DNA from: Bugula neritina
Lineage: Eukaryota > Bryozoa > Gymnolaemata > Cheilostomatida > Bugulidae
Assembly (NCBI GenBank): GCA_964035545.1
Contig: CAXIUT010000057.1
Coordinates: forward strand, 1 to 64,000
DNA: 64,000 nucleotides
Reading direction: 5' to 3'
Under the pieces are notes generated by a model. That model saw nothing but the letters and a program-made list of their open reading frames with translations. It did no database searches and was not told the DNA's origin. Below are positions 22,593 through 36,345 of the stretch, piece after piece. Positions within the stretch are counted from its first letter, which is position 1. Each line of letters starts with the position of its first letter. A program made the position numbers and the translations under genes.

Positions 22593-23363
22593 TCATATAT
22601 CAAACTGACTGATTTACCAAGATTTACCAACATCTCCATCAATCAATGCCCGAAATGATTTATCATATTCAACTATATACTTCTGGTGTAACTCATCTAC
22701 TTCAACCTTACTTGATCGAGCCACTTTATTGACTACTTTCTGATAGTTTTTGTAACATGCCATCAAAGAATCATGACCAAGTAGTAAAGATACTTAGATG
22801 AGTTTACAAGTAAAGTAGTAAGATGATCCTTGAATATCAGCTAATTTTGATTTTTTTGGACTGCCGATATGTTTTTCTCTTAGATTTCTTTTCCTTAACT
22901 TTTATAAGTAAGGTTTTAATATCAATAACTGTTTTTTATCTGAACTTGACAATGATTTTCCAATAGCTGTCACATATTTTTTACCCTAATTTTTCCATGG
23001 ATTTATTATATTCGTCCTCATTTAAACTTTTTGACCTCTTTCATGTTTTTTAGAATGTTTTTTCTTAGGGGTCTTTTGTCTCTAATTATTCGATGTGTTT
23101 TCAAAGTCACTTTTGTTTTCATAGTTTTCTCTTATACTTGATACAGAATCTTCCTGGTTGAAACAATAGTCTTTAAAAGAACTTTTGTTGATCGTTTACT
23201 CAGGAGACTCTTCTTTCTATGATACAATTTTTTAATCTTCACCTGATGGTTAGAAATAGCAAATTTACGGAAGACCAATCTTACAGTTTTAACTATTGTG
23301 ACTAAATAGTGCACTTGAGTCGTTATAACTACTTTGATCCCAAAAGCTTTCGTCCATATTCAT
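22593..23363 (-). CDS. Hypothetical basic nuclear-type protein
   Basis: Intronless 256-residue frame. The N-terminus is acidic and Ser-rich (MNMDESFWDQSSYNDSSALF). A basic linker follows (QKTPKKKHSKKHERGQKV). A helical basic half contains NPWKNEGKKYVTAIGKSLSS and SSYYFTCKLIEVSLLLGHDS. The arrangement suggests a DNA- or RNA-binding protein. No family is recognised. Confidence 0.6.
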
Positions 23364-23460
23364 GATTTTTGCTATAAAAGTCTCTAATATTTATAATACC
23401 AAAGTACTATTGGCATTATTTCAGATCAAAATTTTAATATATTTACAAACTATCAGACTA

Positions 23461-25423
23461 TCAATCATCTTCTTCAATAAATGGCATATTTGGGTCATGC
23501 TCTCCTCCCTGAGCTCCAGGTAAATTAACCCAAGGTAGTAAACTATTCAAAAATAAACTAAAAGGATTTTGGTTCATATTCAACTGCTGACCTTGAGGTT
23601 GTTGAATCTGCTGATTATCTTGAATGTTATTCAGGTCTACCATCTCAACTCGATCACTAAAATTATTTTTATTTATATTAGAATATCTCGATAAGTTAAA
23701 TGGAATTGCTATTGCCTTTGTTTCTTACAGACAAAGTGTTTCAAGATACTATTGATAGTTAAACTTCTCTTATATCTTATTTAGCACCATCCCAAGAGCT
23801 CCCTTCACCCAAAGCATCACTGTATTGCTTTTCCAAAGAATTTTTGATCTTTATACATAGACTTAAAGCACTTTATCTAGTCCTTGAGAATCTTATACAG
23901 TTTAAAGTTTGAGGAAGTGATAAGAATAACTTGTAGGAATGTATGTCCAAAATTAATGATTCATAATTTGTGAGAAAGGTTTTTTTTGCCATCCCTTGAA
24001 ACACTAATGATTTAAAAACTGTTTAGAAAATTAATTTTTAGCAGCTATATCAACAACTAATCTAGGATATACTAAAATAGCTCTCAAAATAAGAACTCTT
24101 GGATCTTATTTAACAAAATCATCATTATTCGGCAATTCTAGTGCTTTGTTCCAATGCTAGTCAGTAAAATCTAGCAATTTTTATATTTTATTTTCCTAAA
24201 CTAGCAACTAGCTTTCTTTGGTAGGTTAACTTTCTTCAAACATCTTAGCCAAAGCAATAGAATAACAAAAATTAGGCATCAAGTATAAACTTTATTTTTT
24301 AGCACCAATGTAGGAACTAAATTGTTGAGTAAAATTGATTAAATAGGAATACTGTTTGGCTGAAATGGCATTAAAATCAATCGAAAGAAGACAAGCTGTA
24401 GGATCATTAACATTAATTTTAAGTAAAAATTTATTATACTAAAGAGCTGTTCTAAAACATCCTTTTTTGCCTAGAATATCAATAAATTTGAATAATGACA
24501 TAAAGAAACTAGTAGATATTACATCATAGACTATATACTTTTTGATAAAAGGTTCTTTAATGAACTCTACCAAATCATACCCTCCAGCAATTTAATAAAT
24601 ATAAATAACCCTTTGAATAAGATTATCTGCATCTCGATAATTACCCTGCAATCTCAAAAACTACCCAACTGAATAAAGACTATCCACATGCTCAGGATTC
24701 ATCTGACTGAATTGAAACAAAGCATTTATGTCATTAGAATTTTTTATTATATCGTATTCCTTTTGAAGGGAATCGTATTTCTTACTAGATTGAAACTTTA
24801 TTGAATTATCGTTCTTATCCATCTAAAACTTTTATCTTATTGGAAAATAGTCTCTTATTCCAGGAGATAAAATAGACTTCTTCATCATTTTCTTCATATG
24901 CTTCTGCATCTTTTGCTACCTCTTGTTCATATCAGGATCTCCTTCTTACTTATCAGCCTACCAACCTCGAAAGTGTCTTCTTAACTACTTCTAATAGTTG
25001 AATTTGTTTTAACTTATTTACAAAATGTAAACCCAATCTTCATCTTCTTCTTATTCTTTGCTAACTGCATCTGAATTAAGACCAAGTTTTTTAAGATGCT
25101 ATTGTACCTATTTCACCTATCTATCTTCTTCATCTTAAACCGACTTCTTCTGATTTTTATTTTTCTTCTTCTTTTTCTTCTTTTTTCTCCCTTTATCTCC
25201 TATTTCTATATCTTATTTTCTTATTTTTATACTTCTTTTTAAACAGGCTATTCATCACTTGATTATTCATCTAAATAGCATACTTATTACTAAAAGCAGA
25301 AAATGCATTACTCTTTTTGGCTACAGGTTCTGGCTCTTACTCTTGTTCTTATTCTTAGTTAGTTGCTATAACTTATGCTTGCCTTTTCTTTTATAAAAGT
25401 TGTTTGGCTTTCCTTAAACTCAT
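23461..25423 (-). CDS. TCF25: TCF25/Rqc1 family protein
   Basis: Homologue of TCF25 (NULP1), whose yeast counterpart Rqc1 is part of the ribosome-associated quality control complex that handles stalled 60S nascent chains. Family features in order: an N-terminal Lys/Glu-rich tract with KKNKNQKKSVEDEEDREVKE and LKKLGLNSDAVSKEEE, then DEDWVYI. The TCF25 domain follows with LFKFIDILGKKGCFRTALEY, DPTACLLSIDFNAISAKQY, YLMPNFCYSIALAKMFEE and DPRVLILRAILVYPRLV. A Gln/Asn-rich tail ends in an acidic IEEDD. About 40 nt of short introns must be removed near 25150-25260 to join the N-terminal charged segments. Confidence 0.85.
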
Positions 25424-25530
25424 AATTAAAGAATTATTATTAATTGATTGATAAATATTTCTTTCATAAAACTCAATATTCATTCTTAATATTTTATATT
25501 TATTATGTTTCAATTGATTAAGCTTGAAAA

Positions 25531-28359
25531 ATGATTTTTATCTTCATATTGGCTTTAAGATTAAAATGGTATCCTTATTATATTTACATGATGGGAAACG
25601 ACTAAGCTTCTTAAGTAGCATCTGGAGGACCTGGAGGAGTAGGAATAAGAAAAAATATCCAAGCTCTAACCAAAGAAGAAAGACTACAATACTTTTGGTG
25701 TCTGAAGATGCTAGGAATCCTTCCAGCTTTCAAAGCAATCAGATCAAGATATTTTTGGACTTTAGGAACAGAAGGACCATAAGGTCGTCCAACACCTCTC
25801 AATCAAGTTGAGCCTCAATGTTTACATGATGAACTCATGTCTAATCATGGAACTTGTTGCTAGCATGGAAGTTTCTTTTTCGCTCACTATCATAGACATC
25901 TAATATTTCATTTAGAAATGAGATTGAACTATGCTGATGAAGTTTTAAGAATGAATCCTTCAAATTTTTAAGAAAAATACCCATCTCTTTATCAATTAGA
26001 TAAATAACTCTGGAACAATATCTTAAAAGAATATCAAGAACTGTTTCCAGATAAAAAGAAAGTTATGGCTCATTATTGGAATCCTACTAACTACAACAAT
26101 AGTGGAGATCTTGTTATTCCAATAGAACTATCAGATCCAGCCTTATTTCCTCATGATTTAGACCACATTGATAAGATATATAATTTAGCAAGAGGATCTT
26201 ATCCTTTTGAAATAAATACTAAGACAAGATGGTATCAAAACCCTTCTGATTTTGATTCAGAACGTAAAAACTTGTAACAAAAGTTAAAATGGTATGGGTA
26301 TCTTAATGATCCAGTTGATTACAATTAAAAATAGGCCTAAATGGTAAAAGGAAAATACAATGCTAGGTAAAACGATGACTTTTAGAAGTTTTATCAGACA
26401 TACAGAGGTTTTTCTGCATTTTCTGGTTATGATACTCCTAAGAGCATGTTAAAAACAGCTAGTAGAAATAGCAATAAGTTTTAATAAACAAAAGATAGGT
26501 TAAACCTTTTATATTAAAATTAAGGGTAAATATTACTAAACTATGGTGGTAGATTTGATGCCAACCAAAAAGAATATAACATGCAGTATTTTAAATCATA
26601 GTAACTCACAGGAAATAAATTCTAAGATGCTGATAAATCAAGTTACAACAGAATGTTGCCCCACTATCAACTAGGATATGCTCTTTATAATAAAGACTTT
26701 GACTCTTTTATCAACTATATTGACCCTCACTACAGAGGAATTTAAGTTTCACACAATACAATGCACAATAACATGCATTTTGCAATGATAGATGGCAATT
26801 TTTCTTTGGCGAATCTCATGTTTTTCCCTTATCACTCATGGATTGATGCCCAACTTTAGATGAAGATCAGAATGTGTCATAATAGTGAATAAGGCTACAA
26901 AACATTTAAGAAGTTAACAACCAAGAAGAGAAGAAGACAATACTTTGACCCTATTCTTAATCCGAAACAATAATAAAAAAGTTTTGGATAATATCCTATA
27001 ATATAGTGGAGTGATCCTAAATTCGTTAACTAAATCGTGAGAAGTGGTAGTTTTTATGACCAAGTTAATCGGTGCAATCAACTAGGAATCAACCAATAGA
27101 GTATTAAATATTATTTTAACGCTCATGATTTCTTTATGAGAAACTCAATGGAACTAAGAACATCTAGGCATCTAAAATAATTCTATGATAAAAGTTACAT
27201 TCCTCAAAATATCCAAAATTATTAATAATTTGAAGGTTTTAAAAATTATAATGCTTCCTACGACTACTAGATGTTTTAAACAACTTATGACTAGACTACT
27301 AAAACATTAAAAAACATCATAAAACCTCTTGGTGATTTTCCTAACCCCAACATACCACAATATCTTCAATAAATGAAAAATCAAGTTAATGGATATGGTG
27401 GACGTCTCAGATCAGGTATTTAAAAAGCTAAACAAAAAATACATCATCCTATGTCCGATAAATTCTATAATAAATTAGTTGATAAAGGATTACTACTACT
27501 CCTCAAATACAAATCATCAATACCTAATGGAACCTATGTCTTTACAGCCAATCTAGAACTACTAGCCAAAGCTATGATCGATAGAAAGTATCCTTTGACT
27601 CCTACATAAGAAAAGTTTATGAAAGGAAATCTCACTGTACTTGTTCTACCTGTCTTTGCTAAAGCTGGAACTGCCAAGCAATGTCCAAATTGCGATGATT
27701 TTAAATTTAAAGTTATCAATATGAATGAATAACTGGAATAAAGATATCATCGGCTATGGGTTATGATCAATAGCTTGATTCTTTAGTATGTTGTTTATGA
27801 TAGTGATAAACCTAATCAGAAATAGCATGAATAATCTATTGATGTTAGTAAATTTATCAATATTACCAGTGCAAAAGATTCTTTTGAGCTCAACTATATC
27901 TAGGGAGCTGAACAGGTTCTAATTGATGTCATGTATGAAGGATAAAATCCTCAATAATAAAAGTTTAACCTTTAAATCTCACTAGATGCAGTTAGAGTCC
28001 AAGATGCCACCAATATAAGCACTCTCTTCAGAGATATTTCTGCTGATGACTTGACATACCACATGGACGCTATGCATACTGAGAAATCAGTCTACAGCTA
28101 CAAATTTGACTTCTACAACATGGTTGATAATCGAAGTGCCCTCAAAAGAGAAGAACTTGACGGGATGGTTTATGGTCGAGTGAATGTTAATGTGTATGCA
28201 GGAGGGCTTTCTCATAGTTTTAGTTTCAAGATCAAACACTACCATGAGACTATCAGATACAAGATGGTGATTTAGAAGGAAAAAGATAAGGTTAAGGTTA
28301 AAGTTTTGGATGCAGACTATAAAATGAAGAAATAGCTGTTCAAAGTTGAAGATTCTTGA
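25531..28359 (+). CDS. Tyrosinase/polyphenol oxidase-like copper protein A
   Basis: Intronless 942-residue protein, first of a tandem pair. The CuA-type site is CCEHGSFFFAHYHRHLIFHL, close to the 'H....FFPFHRYYL.F.E' pattern of plant polyphenol oxidases. The CuB-type site is VSHNTMHNNMHFAM ... NLMFFPYHSWIDAQL, matching 'HN..H ... F..HH..ID'. The N-terminus is hydrophobic (MIFIFILALRL) and may be a signal sequence. The C-terminal 250 residues contain LTVLVLPVFAKAGTAKQCPN and CXXC, then a beta-rich region ending before TGA 28357. The family oxidises phenols using a dinuclear copper centre. Enzyme activity here is inferred from the histidine pattern only, and the usual DP before the CuB Phe is missing. 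Confidence 0.7.
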
Positions 28360-29024
28360 TGAAAACCAGCCAAATATTCCTTTTAATATCTATTTAGCAA
28401 AGATTGATTAAAAATATATCTTCTAAAATGATATTTTCTTTGAAACATTTAATTTTATTCTTCTTATTTTTATCAGTTTGTTCAAAACATATAAAATGAA
28501 AATCATCTAATTCAAATATATTTGATAAATCTTAACTATTTTGAACATTTATGTTGATCTTATTTTTTTAGTTGTGATTCTAAGATTTATCATTCGTAGC
28601 AACTTCTTGAGATAAAGAATAAATTATAGAATATTTTTAGACAAATATATAATACTTTTTGATTAATCTCTATGATCTGTATATCTTTTCTTTTGAACTT
28701 TTCCTATTTTCTTAATGATTTATCATATACGACATCATGTTAATAATAAATCAAAAATAAAACCTCAAACTTAATTTTTTGATAAGATCTCTTGATAAAA
28801 CATTGTTTCAAAGGCAGATTGTTTCTATTTTTGAAAAATTTGAAAACAGGTCATCTTTGAGAGAAACGATTCGAGTGAGATGAGAATTTCTGAAACTCTT
28901 AGATAGGTCAATTCTATATTTATGTAAAGTTTTGGGAAGAATTGGGAATACTTTATTTTTGAAAGGCTTTTTATGAATATATATAATCGGATACTTTGGC
29001 TTTAGTTATAAAGATATAGTTTTG
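28360..29024. other. Intergenic spacer between the two tyrosinase-like genes
   Basis: About 665 AT-rich bases. The only protein-like item is a 23-codon frame near 28430 that reads like a signal peptide (MIFSLKHLILFFLFLSVCSK) and stops soon after. Because the downstream gene as drawn lacks a signal sequence, this could be a detached first exon, but I could not find a convincing splice path. Confidence 0.4.
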
Positions 29025-31817
29025 ATGGAATCAATTGGTGTGAGAAGAAACATTCAATCCCTATAAAAAAATGAAAGGAGACAGTTCTTCTGGTGTCTTA
29101 AGATGCTCGGCATTCTCCCTCCTTTCTAGGGGTTAAAACAAAGAAAATTTATTACTCTGGGAACTAGAACCTTTCCATAAAGTCAATGGACTTAAAATAT
29201 GATATCTCCCAAATGCCTTCACGATGAATTGATTGCAAATCACTCTACTTCTTGTTAACATAACAGTTTGTACTTTGGCTATTATCACCGAAACTTAATG
29301 GTCCATCTTGAAATGAGATTAAACTTTGCTGATGAAGTGTTGAGGCTTAGTCCCTAGAATTTTAAAAAGAAAAGTAAAGAATATGAAGAATTATATAATC
29401 AGGCATAATCACTCTGGAACAATATCTTAAAAGAATATCAAGGACTATTTCCAAATAAAAAGAAAGTTATGGCTCATTATTGGAATCCTACCAACTACAA
29501 TAATAGTGGAGATCTTGTTATTCCAATAGAACTATCAGATCCAGCAATATTTCCTCATGATTTAGATATTATGGATGAACTTTATAATAAAATTAGAGGA
29601 TCTTTTCCTTTTGAAATAAATGCTAGAACTAGATGGTTTAAGAACTAGTAAATATTTGATGCCAACCGCGATAATTTCATAAAGAAATCTGGTATAATAG
29701 GAAAATATGACGGTGTTAGGTATACACCATTACAACGTTAAAACTAAAAACTGAAAAGAGATATTGTAATACCAACAAAATATGAAACAGGTCAAGAAAA
29801 CATTATAAAGGGAACTTCAAATCCAAGAAATACTTCTAATCTCAGATAATTCAATGACGTTTATAGCAAATATCTTGCTAAAGCAAGTCAACAAGTGAAT
29901 AATAGAAATCATGACAAATTTCATAATGAGAAAACATTAAACAAAATAAATTTGAATTACCTTAATTAAGGTGAAATATTGACAAGCTATTGTGGAAGAT
30001 TCAATTCTAAAAATTAATAAATAAAGTTAAATTGTTTCAATGTCAATGAAATAACTGGAAACCCTTCATAAAGATCAGAACAAAGATTATATAATTCATT
30101 CACTCCTCACTATCTCCTCGCAGACGCTCTTCTTTCTGATTCTAATAAATAAGATTAAGGTAAGAAACTATTAGGATATCTTCAATATGCTATCGAAAGG
30201 TCTCATAACACTATGCACAACAATATGTTCTTTTCTATGAACGATTCTAGATTCTCACTAACTAATCTTATGTTCTTCCCCTATCATTCTTGGATAGATA
30301 TACAACTTTAAATGAAAATTCGGTTATGCAATACACCTCAAGAAGCATATCAAGTTAATTACCAATTGACTAACTATTCAATGAGAAGACAATCCTTTGC
30401 TCCGATTATTTTTAATGACAGTGGAGCTAATACAGCTCTTGGATAGTATCCTATTATCGAATGGAGTGATCCTAGAATTTTTTGGAGAGTTTAACCCATA
30501 GATAGCTTTGGTATAGATAGTATTAAATTTTACTTGAAAGGAAAAGATATCATGCTAAGAAATGATGGTAGAGAATTAAGAACTTCTATGTACCTAAAAT
30601 AAATTTACGATTAAAAGTTTATTAATAATGAATAAAATAAAGAGAATTATAAAATATATGATGGATTTAAATCTTTTAATGCAAGCTATGATTACGAAGT
30701 CATGGAAACAACTTACAATAAAGCAACAAAATAGTTTAGAAATGTATAAAGAATGCTCGGAAGTGGACCATAAAATGTTTTTGTTCCATATTACCTAAAA
30801 TAGATAATGGGTCAAGTTACTAGAGTAGAAAGAATTATGCAAACTGCTGTTATCTAAACAATTAAAGCTACTCCTCATGCTAAAAGCTAAAAATATTATA
30901 GAAAAATAATTGATAAAAGTATTCTATTATTAGTTAAATATCGTTCAGATATTCCAAATGGGCGCTATGAATTCAAAGCAAATCTATAAAAACTAGGTCA
31001 AATTCTATAAAAAAGATAATATCATCTAACTGAAGATTAAAAGAAGTTTTTCCAAGGAAAAATAACTCTCTTCATCTTAGATATATTCGCTAGAGCAGAA
31101 TCTGCTAAAGAATGCATTAATTGTAGAGAATTTAAATACACTCTTATTAATGTGAACTAAGAACTCGTCAAAAGATATTATCGACTTTGGCTTCTTATCA
31201 ATGATATTTTGCTTGACAAAGTCATCTACGATAGTCGTGAATACAGTGGACACTTCAAAGCTATCCAAGAAGATGTAGATGTTAATAAATTTATTGATGT
31301 CTCTGATCAATAAACCTAAATAGATCTTATCTATGTGGAAGGAGCAGAATAAGTTGCCATTGATCTCTTCTACTCAAGCGAAAATCCAGTAACAGAAAAA
31401 TTTAAACTTTAGATCTCTCTGGATGCTAAAAATATCCAAAAAAGATAAGTAATTACCACTAGCTCCAAGAAGATTACAGCTGATGATCTTGGTTAACCAC
31501 AAGAATCTTCTTCTCATAAAGATATCTACAGATACAAATTTGACTTTTATAACATGGAACTAAGTCAGAACCAACTTCACAGATAAGACCTTGATGGAGT
31601 AGTCTACAACAAAGTTAAAGGAAGACTATCAATTGCTGGCCATAATCATAACTTTGAGTTCAAAATTAAGAAATACCATGAAGTTATGAGATATAGAATG
31701 ACAGTTTAAAGAGAATAAAACTAAATCTTTGTTTATATCGTTGATGCTGACTTCAAAGCGAAATAAACATTATTCAAAATGAAGCTTTAACAGTTCCTTC
31801 AACCTTAGGATCTATGA
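29025..31817 (+). CDS. Tyrosinase/polyphenol oxidase-like copper protein B
   Basis: Intronless 930-residue paralogue of the preceding gene, identical to it in several blocks (KKVMAHYWNPTNYNNSGDLV, DPAIFPHDLD). The CuA-type site is CEHNSLYFGYYHRNLMVHLE. The CuB-type site is RSHNTMHNNMFFSM ... NLMFFPYHSWIDIQL. Relative to copy A the third His of the HN..H..MH cluster is Phe, which may affect copper binding or be a non-ligand position. The protein begins MESIGVRRNIQSLEKNERRQ with no obvious signal peptide. It ends LQPEDL before TGA 31815. Tandem duplication with divergence is clear from the sequence, while the function is inferred. Confidence 0.7.
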
Positions 31818-31958
31818 TCTATCCCTCAATTATCATCTTAGCTATCAATTGTATCATTTTATTAATACTGTTATTCTTTTTTATGATAAATTATGATAAA
31901 AAACTATTCTTTTTTATTCAAAAACACTTTATGAAGATAATTGATTAAAAATCATTGT

Positions 31959-32272
31959 TCAATAGACAAAAGTGTCAGCAGGTGCAATAAATCCTGGAGG
32001 AGGCAGTCCAGTTTGAGGGTCAGTGCCTTTAGGTCTTCTGAAAAGAAGAATATGAGGTTCAGGTCGATGCAATTAGTAGTGAACCCAGCCTCTTGATTGT
32101 TGAACTCCAATTCCTCTCCATTACTAAATGATATTGGAAATACATTTTCACTAAGAATGCGGTTTCTGGCAAGTTTTTTGTAGATATCTCTTGGCAAGAT
32201 GACATGACGGTACTAGTAGTGGTCGTCAGTGTATTTGTCTGAGTACTCAATCTAATCTGGATAGTGAGGCAT
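31959..32272 (-). CDS. CKS1: CKS1-type cyclin-dependent kinase regulatory subunit
   Basis: A 97-residue CDK-binding adaptor required for cell-cycle transitions. With the 20-nt intron at 32124-32143 (GTATTTCCAATATCATTTAG) removed, the product carries the full family signature: [40 protein letters not shown] and HRPEPHILLFRRP. The conserved Glu in SE(N)EW and EYRHV is encoded by TAA/TAG. The start codon lies only 53 bp from the G4T2 telomere tract, so its entire promoter must fit in that space or begin inside the telomere. Confidence 0.93.
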
Positions 32273-32325
32273 ATGAATTAACGAATGTATTATAATAGCA
32301 ATCCCTTGATTTTCTATTAATAGCA

Positions 32326-32394
32326 GGGGTTGGGGTTGGGGTTGGGGTTGGGGTTGGGGTTGGGGTTGGGGTTGGGGTTGGGGTTGGGGTTGGG
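32326..32394. repeat. G4T2 telomere tract inside the assembly (right end of molecule 1)
   Basis: About 11.5 copies of GGGGTT, G-rich strand running to the right as at a right-hand chromosome end. It is followed directly by unique sequence (TCACCCATTATGC) that belongs to the 3' end of the TTLL gene. Together with the left telomere it would define a complete 32.4 kb chromosome. No C4A2 tract opens the following segment, so the join is either an assembly fusion or an alternative telomere-addition site. Confidence 0.9.
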
Positions 32395-32411
32395 TCACCC
32401 ATTATGCTTAT

Positions 32412-33989
<1,578 letters not shown>

Positions 33990-34023
33990 ATATTACTCTT
34001 AACGATTAGATTGAATCATTATA

Positions 34024-36120
34024 ATGCAAGCTTCAGAAATAAATTCACAAGGTAGAATCAATCGCCTAGCCAAAAGTAAATGTATCCTAGGAGAACCCGA
34101 TATCATCTGCATCAAACAAATCAAGTACTCCAGTACTCTTTTCAACAAATAAAAAAAAATATAAGACACTCAATAAAACTATATCAATGGACTCATCTTT
34201 CCCTCTACTGCTCACTTCAGTTCCTTCATTTCTTCAAGATATAAAGTCAAAGATTCAAATAAACATCATATAAAAGCAAAATTGTACATGTTTGACGTAT
34301 ATTTTACCTTTTTTAGGCATATGGCTAAAAAGATGTCCAAATATAAATCAGTATTCCAGGATCAATGTAAGCCAAAGCCTTCAACTTAAAAGGACAACCT
34401 CTAACCTTTAATTCAAAAGATTATTAAAGAGCTTATTATAGTTCTTTTCTACGTTCTATATATCCCATGAACTACCCAGGGATCGTCCTTTATTCTCTCA
34501 TGAACAGGATATAAATTTTAAAACCAGTCGTTAAAAATTTTATTATTTTCAGCTTAAATAAGTAAGTTTTAAGATATAAAGTTAACTAAGAGAAATGGAA
34601 TATTAATTTTAAGTATTCAAAAGAAAGAAATATGACAGAAAATAAGGACTAAACAATCTTTCTCTCTAAATTTTGACTCATTACTGTCTATAAAACAATT
34701 TTAGCAATCTACTCAAAGTATCATTGATATTATCAAGATCATACTTGAATAGTTAAAAAGATAAAAAAATGCTAAATATACTGATATTCTCATAGAACAT
34801 AAACTTAGAGATAGAAAATATGAATAAGTCATCTTTCAAACTGCTTAAAAGCTGTTAATGCATGGCCATGCCAATCCTCTCAAATAATACCAAATTAAAG
34901 CTTTATTCAAACTGAAAAAGTACAGTTAGGTTGCTTTCATGGGTCGATCTCTTATTTAATCAGGCGGAACATCTAACTGGATCCTTAAATTACTTCTTCA
35001 TTCTTTGATAGAACTCCAAGAAGATCAAAGATTCCTCAAAACCTTAAATCTAATCTTTAACTTACCTAATATTGATTAAATAAATTGGAAAGATGTCTCA
35101 CATATTCATTCAAATTAAGCTAATTTAGATATTTAGCACTATGTAGGTAAACTTAAAAATCTCTCAGAATACCCATAACTATGCTTTACGTTTGATAATC
35201 ATTTCTTAAATCGTCTTACATCATATCAATATCAAAGAAATCTTCTTCTCAAAAATAGCAAATAAGGCTTTACCCTCTCTATGCTCGATAAAGTTGAAAC
35301 TAGCCTTAATTCTGTTCCTCTTTTCTACTAAAGTTTGGTTTTATATATCAAACAAAGAGGATGGCATAGTTTAGTTAAGTACAGAGGTGAATGTTTTTGG
35401 TTATAAAGTGATTTCATAGAACAAGAAGAATCTATTAAAGATAAAGGTTTTTAAAATGATGATAAATTTTCATTTTTTTAATAAAAATTTTAAAATAACA
35501 ATACTCAAGAACTATAAGAATAAGAATTTAAACTTCCAGAAGATGAAGCAGAGTAAAAAGATATAGAATATGACCATAATCTATAGAAATAAGAATAAGA
35601 GTAGGATTTTGATGGTAAATTAAGTGAGCATGATTATCCTAAAAATATAAAAGTCCTTCCTAAATGTAGTAATAGAATCAATACAACAAGAAAAGCACAA
35701 AATAATAGTGAAAGAAGTGTAGGTTATAAAGTTCAATGCAATGTAATTTTATAACAAATGTTTTTCACTCTCTTTAATGATCTAAAACTTCAAAACTCTT
35801 TATAAGCTTGGGAATAGAGATTCAATTAAACAGATAGCTCTTCTTTTACTAGATCAAAAAAAGAAATAGCAGCTATGATTCTTCTTAAAAAGGATTTCTC
35901 AACAAGAAACTCCAACAAAATAAAAAATGCGAAGAAGCCTTCCAAAAATCTTGTAAACTATCGTAATCTCTTGGAATAAAACTAGTATCTACCTATCAAT
36001 TAATCTTGCTCTACATAAATAACAAGTATGAATAGTATTATTTAGAAATGTAACAGGAGTTTAATTTTATCTCGTCCAACTCATAAAGCTTCTCAAATCA
36101 ACAGGAATATAGGTCTTTGA
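34024..36120 (+). CDS. Helical-repeat (TPR-like) hypothetical protein
   Basis: Three introns (34297-34316, 20 nt; 34562-34581, 20 nt; 34613-34638, 26 nt) give a 676-residue protein. The central part has helical pairs such as YEEVIFQTAEKLLMHGHANP and KEYQIKALFKLKKYSEVAFM, typical of TPR-like repeats. It is followed by a Glu-rich acidic linker (35500-35640) and a basic tail. The product is not recognised. It could be a scaffold, for example an anaphase-promoting-complex-like TPR subunit, but nothing in the sequence proves this. Confidence 0.65.
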
Positions 36121-36345
36121 TATTGTACCTGAATGGGCTAAACCTATTATGCAATTCGTTGTTGATCACTAAGGCCTGGCCATCCTGAAGTATTTAGATA
36201 TTTATTAGAAACCTTTATCTAATTTTCAAACAGGTTTTTTCCCTTTACCTCAGAAGCAATATGACAGAAGAAGAAGTTAACTTCTATCTTAGAAAATGAT
36301 TTATTAAATTCTACTGTATTTAAGATAATAGATCAAAATCAAAAC

